Both the position numbers and the translations under genes were made by a program. Under the pieces are notes generated by a model. It made no database searches and was not told where the DNA came from. It saw only the letters and a program-made list of their open reading frames with translations. A DNA stretch of 64,000 nucleotides from the NCBI GenBank assembly GCA_973895155.1, contig OZ316893.1, positions 17,298,001 through 17,362,000 on the forward strand. Reading direction: 5' to 3'. Positions 23,259 to 32,560 of the stretch are shown here, in pieces (within the stretch, counting starts at the first letter, position 1; each line of letters opens with the position of its first letter). The DNA comes from Marsupella aquatica (taxonomy: Eukaryota > Marchantiophyta).

Positions 23259-24590
23259 CCGACAACTATTTTGATGGCGAAGTAGATCCGAAGGATGGCT
23301 AGAAGGTGTCTCAGTGCTGTAATGAGGAGTTCTTTGATGTTCTGTCCTTCCTGTTACCAATTCTATCCCCTGCCAAACGTCATTGAGTTACAATCCGGAT
23401 TGGGAATACCATTGTCGCTTCCTACGTTGGTGAGAAGAAGATTTCTTGGGCGAAGGTGTTGGAGGAGGTCATTGCTAAGGAAGTCCAGAATCTTCATTTG
23501 AAGACTCCCACCTCCCTTTCGTGCTACCTGGCTAACCTATACTCCATGGACCGAGTGCTGACAGACAAAGAAGTAGAGGAGTATGAGAACCAAGCCATGT
23601 TGGCTCAACTTGGAGATCCGGACCGACAGCAATCAGAGGGGATAGAATCAGAAGAAGAGTCGGTTGTTGAAGTGAGACCTCCCAGGACCCGGAAGAGATT
23701 AGTTCAGAGTCCGGAACCGGATCCAATCAAAGATCCAAAACCTGCCCGGAGACCGGAAAGTAGAGGAAGTCTTTCGGGTGTGACCCCAAGTTCCAAGTGG
23801 ACGGCATCAGCAAAGTTGGAACATGTCCAGACATTCGTGGAGAGTGCAACCGGAAAGGCTAAACAGCTCGAGGATCTTGTAGGGAAAGTTGCTGAGATGC
23901 TCAACTGCAGTCCGGTTGTCATCATTTCTACTTTGGATATGGTGATTAAAAGTCAGGCCAAGAAGAGGATCTGGGACTTAGACGACCAGGCAGACAAGGA
24001 TAGAAGGAAGATTGACTCCTTGGTAGACCAGTTGGATGTTGCACAAAAACCATCTTCAGATCCGGAAGCTTCTGAATGGAGCAGTCACCAGTGTTCAAGA
24101 AACGCTTCATGTATCGGCCTTGGGCTTGCTGGAAGCCAACCTGATTGATAAGTACTTAGCGACTGCCAACCCAGGCACTCTTGCTAAGGTTATTGAGTGC
24201 AATAACCGGTTTGCCAAGAAGATCACAGGAGTGTTCGACCAGATGGAGAAAGCCATTTCGGATGCAAAGTCCATGTTGACCCCTATCAGAATTTGGATTT
24301 TGGAATCCGGTATGTCCCCTGCGATTATAGATGCAGTTGAAGCATAAGATACCCCACCCAGATTTGAGTAGGTTGAGTTTTGTTTTCCGTATGTTTCACC
24401 TTCGACTATCAGTCCCCCACGTAGTTCTCCCTTGGACCCGAAGAATGTGGAGGCTACTATTAGTTTTAGGACCCCAACTTCTCAAAAGCCTGTTAGTCCA
24501 GTTGATACTACACGTGAACCAGTTCAAGTAGAGATAGAAGATGATTCTCCAGTAGTTTAGTAGCTTTGTAGTTCATTAGAAATTAGATTT

Positions 24591-24733
24591 TGTTGTGGGA
24601 GAAATGAGACAAAGAGTTGGTTCCATCTTTACTCTTGGTAGAATATGTACATGTGGCTACGGCCTAAGTAGTTAGGGTAGTTACATAGGTAGTTATCCCA
24701 AAGGTAGACTTAACTCAAGTATGAGTTACAACA
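24591..24733 (-). repeat. ABCG-carrying element, left LTR (3' LTR)
   Basis: 143 bp, identical by eye to 28065-28207. On the plus strand it reads TGTTGTGGGAG...GTTACAACA; on the element's own strand it starts TGTTGTAAC and ends CCCACAACA, the same terminal bases as the Copia-A LTR, while the middle is unrelated. Confidence 0.95.
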
Positions 24734-26676
24734 CTCCCCCTTTGTAACATTGGGGTTGAAATGTTACAATCAAGAGTCTACTTTGGGTATACTCAGTGGT
24801 ATACAATAGGTTTTGTTTATGTCTAGCCTATTTTATAAATGGTGTAGCCATCTCAAGTCTACTATGAATGAATGTCAAGCTTCTCCTAATAGATGTCTTA
24901 TAATTCATGTTGCATGGTCAAGTGTAAGTGGGGGATGTAACCTCATTAAAACCTCCCCTACTTTCTTTGTGGGAGGAAAGAGTATTACCATCCCCATGGG
25001 TGTAACATAATTGGGTTTAAGCATATAGTGTATGTGTAATTTCTACAAAGTCTCTTAAGGTGCTTGTCAGTACTATAGGCTGGTTGAGGATCTTCCTTAG
25101 TTGATTGTTTCTCGTGTCTCCTTCCAATCGGGAAATGGATACTCCTTGATGGTCACCGATTACATGCCATGACAAAGTAAAGTATTAGTACAAAATGAAG
25201 ATGATATGGTGTAATCCATGGCCTTGGAATTGGATTGGGTGTCTAACCCTAGATTTGGTGTGGGCATAACCTATTTGCACCACATCATGTACCATATCCA
25301 CAACATAGGGTTATCATATTGGGGTATGGCGCACCATCTCTTATGGTGCCTTACCATGCCATGTCTCACCTTATGGTACCTTATGACCTGGTATTGTACC
25401 TCATATTATCATATGGTACTTTAATATCCAGTATACCTCATCAAGTATTGGTAAGTGATTGTGTTAACACCATGTTCAATCATTTATAAAAATTCCTTAG
25501 ATTTCATGATTTGCCATATGCATGGAATAGAGTTCCATTTTTAGGTATTCATTGGTGCGAAAGGCACTTGTGCAATAGGCACATCCCATGGGTTACATTG
25601 CTTGATGTCAAGTCTTACTTGAGGTCTCCCCCTCAATTTGTCATTTATTTTTCCTTTCTGGCTGGGTGTGCAGTAGGCACCCATTTGCTTCCATGTGCAG
25701 TAGGCACGTTGGGAAAAACAATTCTCCCCCTGAATTTATGAAATTAATTGGTGGAAGTAATCATCATTTGTCGCCATGTAGGTTCTGTAATTTAGTTTCT
25801 TTCTTTATGTCCTTACTTCATGCCTTGTTGTTTGGTTTTTCTTGCCTTTTGAAGAGAAAGTCTCTTTGTTCTTTAGTTCTCCATTACTTAGTGTAAAATG
25901 GTCTTCTTAGAAGAAAATGTGGAGGACTTTCCTTTGGTTTGATGGCTTCTCTTTGTTTGCCTCCTTTGCCCGGCGTCTCGTCTGTAGCCTGTACCATGAT
26001 CTCCGTCTGCATTGGACGTCCTTCTCTCTCCTGGCGTTCCTCACGTTCTCTCTTTGGTTTTTCGGGTTTGTGCTTCCTTCAATGTTCTTGGATTTATCCT
26101 CCTTGCCTTTGGTGCTTATTGTTTCTCCTCTGTCTCGCATTCTTTTCTTCGAAGTTTTCTCCCTTCGCGTTTGATCATGGACTGTCTTTATATGTTCGTG
26201 ATGCTGCCTGCCTTGCTCACGATCTGCGTTCGATTTCTGTAGCGTCTTCTCTCCTCCTATCTTTTTCAATTGGTAATTAGGCGTATGGGTGTTCCTTATG
26301 AATCAATCTTCCGTATGAGGTCGCCTTCACGGACTGGAAATAGGAGGTCTGATGACTCGTTCCAAAACGCGGATCTCCGTGAACTTACAAAATACAACCG
26401 TATTATATACTTCAAATGTGGAACTCGTGCAGACGCGTCAGTATAACCACGTATCATCTCGGCAAACGCTCAGTGTGCCTCACTTGGCCCCCGAAACCAA
26501 AACATTTTGCGCCTGTTAATTTAAGTCTCTGATGTTGTTGCCACAAACTATTTGATCTCAGACTCGACAATTTGTGGAATGACACCGTAAGGCGTTTTTG
26601 GAAGGTCTTCAGGATCGAAGCATCTTGGCAACATTTTTTTTTGTTTTGCTTCGGATCCAATTGAGCACTTTGAAAT
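24734..26676. other. Interior of the ABCG-carrying element, no recognised gene
   Basis: AT-rich up to about 25900. The frames at 25907-26280 are open on both strands because of skewed Ser/Phe/Cys versus Lys/Arg composition, and neither resembles a known domain. Sequence just upstream of 26677 could be leader sequence of the captured gene, but I cannot show its border. Confidence 0.55.
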
Positions 26677-27268
26677 ATGAATCATCGGCAGGATGGCAGG
26701 AAGACGCTGAAAACTGTCCTGGAGGACATCAACAAGGTGCCGTCCCGTAGCGGCTACAAAGAACTCAATTTTGGAGTATCGAATGCTGATGCCATTCAAG
26801 GTGCAGAGCCGACGAGATTTACCGCTGAATTGGGCCTCGAGTTCGAAGATCTCACGTACACTGTCGTCAAGCAGGAGAAGATCGACGGAAAATGGGAGTC
26901 CTATCCCATCGACCTTCTGCAAGGGATTTTGGGAAAGGCTATCAGAGGCCAATTGACGGGAATCATGGGACCGAGCGGTGCTGGCAAGTCCACCTTCCTG
27001 GACGCTCTGGCCGGCCGCATTGGGCAACGGAGTCTGGGCGAGACAGTGCGGCTGGATGGGCAGCAAGTGACCGGCAGCTATATCAAGCTCAACAGCGCGT
27101 ACGTGATGCAGGAAGACCTTCTCTTCCTGCATCACGTACGCGCTGTTGAGCTTTCTAACAGTTACTGAGACCTTCATGTTCGCTGCTGAGGTGCGCCTCC
27201 CCATGAAGCTTTCGCACTCCGAGAAAGCTGACCATGTCCAGGCTCTAATCACGCAGCTTGGTCTTGAG
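26677..27268 (+). pseudogene. Captured fragment of an ABCG half-transporter gene (exon with intron start)
   Basis: The frame from about 26677 is the N-terminal part of a plant ABCG half-transporter, a membrane pump with the ATPase domain first. Visible motifs: FEDLTYTVVKQEK, the Walker A GPSGAGKST (about 26971) and the Q-loop segment NSAYVMQEDLL (about 27091). After LLF the frame is broken by an inverted duplication and ends at 27168. The expected continuation reappears in another frame: TVTETFMFAAEVRLPM, then ITQLGLE, ending at a GTAAAT splice donor (27269). The signature motif, Walker B and membrane domain are missing. The presence of a splice donor means the fragment was copied from unspliced or antisense RNA, or from DNA. 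It has no full coding capacity. Confidence 0.92.
27085..27153. repeat. Perfect 32-bp inverted repeat with 5-nt spacer inside the ABCG exon
   Basis: Bases 27085-27116 are the exact reverse complement of 27122-27153, separated by CCTTC. The left arm is genuine ABCG exon (coding through YVMQED); the right arm replaces the few codons expected before TVTETF. The insertion shifts the frame and creates the TGA at 27168. Confidence 0.97.
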
Positions 27269-28047
27269 GTAAATTACATGTCAATCTTTCTCTAGCATAC
27301 AGCTTCAAAATCACAACTAGTACGATTTGGGCCATTACTGCTCAAGTATCTATAATTTGAACCATTCTTAAGCGTAAGCTACGTCACGTAGCAGAAGGGC
27401 AGCGTCTCTCTCCTCATATGCAGCTATTCTCTCCGTGATAGCCGAATTTCGCTCCAAGATAGCTGCATCCCGTGCGGCTATCATTGGCTATCGAGCGAGG
27501 CCTGTCCCTATGAGGTCGCGATGTCCTAATTGAATTCTTCTTTCTGCTTTTTTGATCGTCTTCTCTCTATTGCTGTCGTCTTGCTCTTCTTATCCTTTTC
27601 ACCCTGGAGGGGAATGCTGCTTTTCTGTCAGCATAGTGTCGGGAAAGCGTAGTGTCGGGAAAGAAATCACAACATCCTGTTACTGCTTCGTCCATTTCGA
27701 ATGCCTCCAGCGGCAGACTCGAGTAGAACTGGAAGCAAACACAGGAAACAGAGTAGGTTGTCGTACTCCAATCTGTTGTGCACTCACGACCAGCCGTCAG
27801 TGAGCTGGTGCTCGCTAGAAATCTTATCAATCAAAGATGTAGTTTAAGAATAAGATGGCGTCTTGATATTCAATTCACCATAGCCGGGATCAATTCTTCC
27901 TTGGCCTTTCTCCCAAAGAAAAGTTGCTCGTGCAGCGCTTCAAGCAGCTCTCGCAAAAAAACTTTGGCACATTCGAATCACGTCTTTCCCTTCTTTCTTC
28001 GTCTTAGAGTGAATCAGTCATGGCCTAAAAAAGTTCAGCCAGTCTTA
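27269..28047. other. Intron start of the captured gene and element leader
   Basis: The first bases after 27268 look like the 5' part of an ABCG intron. Further right, the sequence on the minus strand is the leader just downstream of the primer-binding site. No coding frame is convincing, and the border between captured and element DNA is not visible. Confidence 0.5.
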
Positions 28048-28064
28048 GGCTCGTGCTGATAACG
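28048..28064 (-). promoter_or_regulatory. Primer-binding site of the ABCG-carrying element
   Basis: On the minus strand it reads CGTTATCAGCACGAGCC, directly next to the LTR end, identical to the Copia-A site at 17590-17606. It fixes the orientation of the element. Confidence 0.8.
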
Positions 28065-28207
28065 TGTTGTGGGAGAAATGAGACAAAGAGTTGGTTCCAT
28101 CTTTACTCTTGGTAGAATATGTACATGTGGCTACGGCCTAAGTAGTTAGGGTAGTTACATAGGTAGTTATCCCAAAGGTAGACTTAACTCAAGTATGAGT
28201 TACAACA
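28065..28207 (-). repeat. ABCG-carrying element, right LTR (5' LTR)
   Basis: 143 bp, identical by eye to the left LTR, followed by the target duplication GATTT at 28208-28212. Confidence 0.95.
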
Positions 28208-28212
28208 GATTT

Positions 28213-29263
28213 AGGATTTTTGGATCCTGTTAGGATCAAAATCCGGATTTTGTAGTAAACCTGGAAATCCATTTCCGGATTTTGCCTTATAGTCATTTCT
28301 GGATCTTCCTTTGTTATTACTTCCGGATTTTGAATGACAGTTACTTTTCTTTCCATGAAAACTGGAAACGACACTTTACCTTTTGGGATCTTTCCCCCTT
28401 TTCCTCTAGCATCTTAAGTAGATGACAATTACTTTTTTTTCAGTTCTCAGTTTCTGCTGGAAGCATAGAAGCTCCTCCTCAGGTGCTCTTGTTGAGCCTT
28501 GACCTGCTGTGAGTAGAATTGCAGACTCCTTCTCCTGTTGAGAAGTTAATACATAGAAAATTTGACATCATACTTGGAAATTGAATTTTGATTTGAATTA
28601 CTCATGTGAAATCTTGGTAGCATTGAACTCCTGATGTTTCAGTAGTTGAAATGGAATATTTCTTTACCATGAGTAATCATCTAAATTTGATTGAGAAGTT
28701 ATCAATTTGACAATCTAGAACTTTTTGTGTGAGAAGATACCAATTCAAGCATTCTAGTACCGTCGCCACTTGTTGACCAGAAAGAATTATTGGTTTGATA
28801 ACTAGATCTCCATGTCAATTTCTAGTTAATGTTGAATGTTCATTCTAAATTCGGCCATGTTGTGAGCTCTGTTGCATTTTGAATCTTAAAAATCCAGGAT
28901 CCTGTTGATCTACTGGAGGGTTGTCATTTTCCATCATCTCTTTGCATAAGCCAATTGAAAAGACATTCCTACTAGTCATTTTCCATATCTTTCTTTAATT
29001 GTTAGTTTTGTGCATTGATTACAATCAATCCTCTGGGGAGAGAACTCCTTGGCAAGGTTATGCCCAATTAACATCCTATTTGTTCTTTTCAGTACCAATT
29101 TGACACTTCTCATTAACTCTTCAAGGGAACAAATTCAAGTCCTCCAATATTAAATTGTTATTTAACATTGTGACCACTCTACCACACTTGGCCAAATGCA
29201 TTTATATGAGCTGTGCATGGGATGTTGGCTGCGGATAGTGGCTGCGAGTCCGGGTTAGATACT
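28213..29263. other. Flank of gene X, no gene recognised
   Basis: The first 200 bases repeat CCGGATTTT-type words like the DNA upstream of gene X (16.6-17.0 kb), so this is probably the 3' part of the unit that contains gene X. The rest is AT-rich with no frame of note. Confidence 0.5.
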
Positions 29264-29619
29264 TGTGACGCCAATGACATGGTCCTTATTTTGTAATCTG
29301 ATTAAGTAGGTTGTTGTATGCAAGGAGTAGCTATTGATATTGCATAACAATTAGCAAGATGGCAAGAATAAGGGCAATCATGGCGTTAAGAGTAGGGAAA
29401 TAAAAGCTATGTCGCGGGTGGTCGGCGACCATATCTCTTTCAATATGTCACCAAATCCGGATTTGTAAAGAGCATTGGAAAGATCTGGTCAATGCGAGTA
29501 AAATCGATATAAAACACTCGGGAAACGGAGGTGTATTAAGGAAGATACGGCCCAATTAGTGTGACGGGTTAACTTGTGGCCGGAATTAGCGGATTCGATT
29601 TCAGTTTCGGGTTAACCCA

Positions 29620-30020
29620 AGCTCGACCACGGCTTAGCTTATGTGAGCACGGCTTCAGCTTAGCTCAGGTCAGCATAGCTTCAGCTTAGCTCAGGTGAGC
29701 ACGGCTTCAGCTTAGGCTTAACCCGGGTTTGGATTAGATTGATCCCGGGTTAGACTGAACTCGGGTTAGCCTAAACATGGGCTCAGGTTAGCATAGGTAA
29801 GCTCGGGTTCGGGCTCAGCTTAGCCTAGGTTAGCGGGTAGCGGACACGGATAGCGGGTAGCGGATACAGATACGGATAGTGGCTAGCGGATTTAGATTGG
29901 GGTTAGACTGAACTCGGGACAACGGACACGGACAACGGATAGCGGACAACGGACACGAATAGCGGACAACGGACACGGATAGAGGACACGGACACGGATA
30001 GCGGCTTAGCCCAAGGTCAC
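29620..30020. repeat. Minisatellite blocks
   Basis: First come about three diverged units of GCACGGCTTCAGCTTAGCTC-type sequence (29648-29720), then GGGTTAG-rich sequence. From about 29838 there is a run of roughly 10- and 20-bp units built from CGGACACGGATAG and CGGACAACGGACAC. Confidence 0.85.
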
Positions 30021-31458
30021 GGGTTAACTCTTCTCAGGTTAGATAGGATAGCTAGGCTAGCCAAACTTGGGTTAGTTATGTAACTCGGGTTAGCGCAGCA
30101 GTGAGTACTCGCAGCGGCTTAGCCTCTCGGTTGCGGGGGCATAACTCTTTGTGTATTTGACCAAATTGGCTATAATTGACCTCGTTGGAAAGAGGAGCTC
30201 AAGCCGCTTCCAACGTTGCTATCCACGCAGCAAATGGTTGAATAGAGAAATCGGGAGAGGAGGCGCAAGCTCGCAAAAACCATGGAGGAGGGCCAAATCC
30301 GAAGTACATAGCCAATTTGAGATAGAAATAAAGCTGCGAGTTAGGGTTCAGTAGTTAGAGATAGTGGCGGCTCTGTTAGGGCTGGGATGGGGCTCCAGCA
30401 GCGTAGCATCCACCCATTTGGGCTCAATGAGAGTATATAGAGCAGCCCCCAGTAGAGGCAAGGGGGAACTTCAGTTGTGTGATCCACGTAGACTGAGCAG
30501 CAGGGAGGAGCTCTGTGCAAGGAAGGCTGGGCTTGGAAGCTGTGTGTTGGGGAGAGCTTGGTTGTGCTATTACTCAGGGAGTAATCAGCCACGCTTCACA
30601 GCAACAGTTGGCCAGGTTTGCAAGCTGGATTGTGGCTCTTTCTAGTAGGCAACACAACTGGGTTCTTTTCCCCCGATACAGAGCCTTGGTGATAGGTGAT
30701 GTATTGGTGATTGTAAACTGTGGGGAGGATGTCAATTTGATTTGTGGTGAGCACATTAGGGAGGCTGAGACACTGATTGAGGGGCAGCAGGAGGAGCATT
30801 TACAGTTCAGTCTGGCAAGGCTACGTGATCCATGGGGAGTCCCGGCCTTTGTCTGGTGGAGACCACTAAGGGATCTATGGCCAGAGCGGAGCTTGCAGGG
30901 CAAGCGTGAGGCCGGGCCTCATTGCAGTCTGGTGTAGATCGCCGTTAGGCCTGGTACCAACTTTGAAGTCGAGTCAACTATGTATGCGTAACTTGACGTT
31001 CTGAATTGGAGGTGTGAGATCTGTATGTGCCCCCAAGAATGAAGTGCAGTGAAGGAGGTTGAGTTCAGGATTGAGTTTGCAAGGCAAGTACGGGATTGGT
31101 TTGAGTCCAATCTGCCGTCGCAATCTGGAGTGAGTCGGGCTCAGGTTCAGGATTGAGCTTGCATGGCAACCATAGGGCTTGCGGGGCAAGCACGCCGCAA
31201 TCTGGAGTAGACAGCCTTCGGGCCTATTGTTCGGATGAAGTGTTCTCAGTGAACTATTGTGCACATCGTTGAATCTAATTGAGTTTTCCTCTCAGGCCTC
31301 ATTTCTCTCATGGATGTGTGTGTGTGTGAGGCAATCTGAGTGTATGATGGGACTAGCAGCGCCACTGAGAGGTGTACAGGGTGCATTGAAGCGGGCTGGG
31401 TGAGGACTATCATAGCTCTGATTGCTGAGAGTGGAATGGTAGAGTGGTGGGGCAATGG

Positions 31459-31977
31459 CTTAGAAGTCCCTAAGCCGGGAATCAGTCAGGAGTCACTAGT
31501 TTATGGGTACATTCCGGCGGCGGAATAGAAACATACCTATGACAGTAAGCATACGTATAGACCTATGCGCACCGTAGCGCTAGGCCGTGTGTGTACGGGC
31601 CCGATATGAAGGCCCCTTCTCACCAGAACTATCATGAGCGCAGATCTGATTCCCAACCTTGGTTCTTAGGGATTGAGCTTGGGTGATGTGTGACGGAGTC
31701 TTGCTATGATAGTCTGGTGTTTAAGGGCATAAACTGGTGTTTACCGGCCTTCACAACATCCCTTCGTGATCCTCAGGTACAAGGAGATGGTTTTGGCACC
31801 CATAGTGACGGTTTTGGTGTTAAGACCCATGTCAATCGCGTGACAATACTCGTATCATCGGATCCAGATCAGAGGCGGATAACACAAAGGCTTAGAAGTC
31901 CTTATGTCGGGGTCAATCCAGCTATCGACTTAAAGGTACGTTCCAGCGGCGGAACACAGAGTATACCTATGATACAT
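31459..31977. repeat. Diverged direct repeat of about 85 bp, two copies
   Basis: 31459-31540 and 31891-31977 share TTAGAAGTCC, a GTACRTTCC-GCGGCGGAA block and TACCTATGA in the same order and spacing, about 430 bp apart. Confidence 0.7.
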
Positions 31978-32024
31978 GTGAGAGTAGAATCAGGCGCGGT
32001 TAGCCTCAAGTTACAGGAATAAAG

Positions 32025-32356
32025 TGTTGAACTAAGACGTCATTTGCAACGACCATACAACCATGACTCATTCCATGCACACGTAGTCGACACAATCTCT
32101 ACGTGGTTCACCTCTTCTCCAAGGCTACGTCCACACGAACACTCAAGCTTTACTTCAAGAGTAAACGAACACACATGCTCTCCCTCTTCCTCAAGTTGCT
32201 CCGTTACAATCAGTAAGCACCACACACCAGCGGCTTACACTAGCCCTGGTATATACAAGGTCACACACGACTAACCTAACCTCAGCTAAGATCCTAACTG
32301 TGGTTAGCCTAAGTGCCGTAACCTATGAGTCACAAGACTAAGAGCAATCCTTAACA
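32025..32356 (-). repeat. Copia-C 3' LTR (left)
   Basis: 332 bp, beginning TGTTGAACTAAG and ending CCTTAACA on the plus strand. It matches 37141-37472 with about eight substitutions clustered in the first half. The adjacent AACTCCCCCTTG is the complement of the polypurine tract. Confidence 0.95.
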
Positions 32357-32560
32357 AACTCCCCCTTGACTCTAGTCTTGGGGACTGCAATTTCTGCTAT
32401 CCATATGAGATACTCAGCGGGAAATTCTAGACAATCACCTAAAACCATAGGTGTCCCCCTAAAAACCATTTAAGGTTAACTAAGGGTTAACTAGAATTAA
32501 GCCGTAGCCATAACAGGATTGAGTAACCCATATACAGAAATTACATATTGTTAAGTTACT

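Larger units (their letters stand above)
17018..24560 (+). pseudogene. Gene X: unrecognised protein gene, split by Copia-A
   Basis: The 5' part ends at 17392, inside the codon series ..ENFAD. After Copia-A the same frame resumes at 23264, so the insertion is precise. Starts at 17018 or 17068 (MPKRTTKERTVM) are both possible. The N-terminal half is globular (AWLQNNLEAMGCAKLLELPW; ISWAKVLEEVIAKEVQNLHL). The middle is acidic and Pro-rich (near 23640-23780), and the C-terminal half is helical (LEDLVGKVAEMLN; KKITGVFDQMEKAISDAKSM). Lesions besides Copia-A: TAG at 23300 (probably from TGG), a frameshift near 24070, and stops at about 24345 and 24366 before a Pro/Ser/Thr-rich tail ending at 24560. 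The general plan resembles gag-like ORFs of non-autonomous plant retrotransposons, but I see no zinc knuckle, and a host gene is not excluded. Confidence 0.6.
24591..28207 (-). mobile_element. Non-autonomous LTR element carrying an ABCG gene fragment
   Basis: Two identical 143-bp repeats (24591-24733 and 28065-28207) with TG...CA ends are flanked by the 5-bp duplication GATTT (24586-24590 and 28208-28212). On the minus strand the right repeat is the 5' LTR: it is followed by CGTTATCAGCACGAGCC, the same primer-binding site as Copia-A. The left repeat is preceded by CAAAGGGGGAG, the same polypurine tract as Copia-A. The interior (3.3 kb) has no gag, protease, integrase or polymerase. It carries an ABCG transporter fragment on the plus strand, antisense to the element. 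The element is therefore non-autonomous, young, and probably moved by a Copia-A-like helper. Confidence 0.93.
29264..32019. other. LTR-like region with minisatellites, no convincing gene
   Basis: It starts at TGTGACGCC (29264), the word also found at 12558. It includes a GC-rich minisatellite (29620-30020), a TATA-like AGTATATAGAGC (about 30432), and blocks shared with 16.1-16.4 kb (30437-31010). Open frames up to 140 codons occur but have no family signature. I read it as a long, decayed LTR or leader region. It was interrupted by Copia-C and resumes at 37478. Confidence 0.45.

Noticed and set aside
25907-26280. Overlapping 76-120 codon frames on both strands
   Set aside because: Ser/Phe/Leu/Cys-rich one way and Lys/Arg-rich the other, typical of biased non-coding DNA; no motif.
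26548-27252. Long minus-strand frame (234 codons) over the ABCG fragment
   Set aside because: It is the antisense of the ABCG exon. Its apparent repeat of the ABCG Q-loop peptide comes only from the 32-bp inverted duplication.
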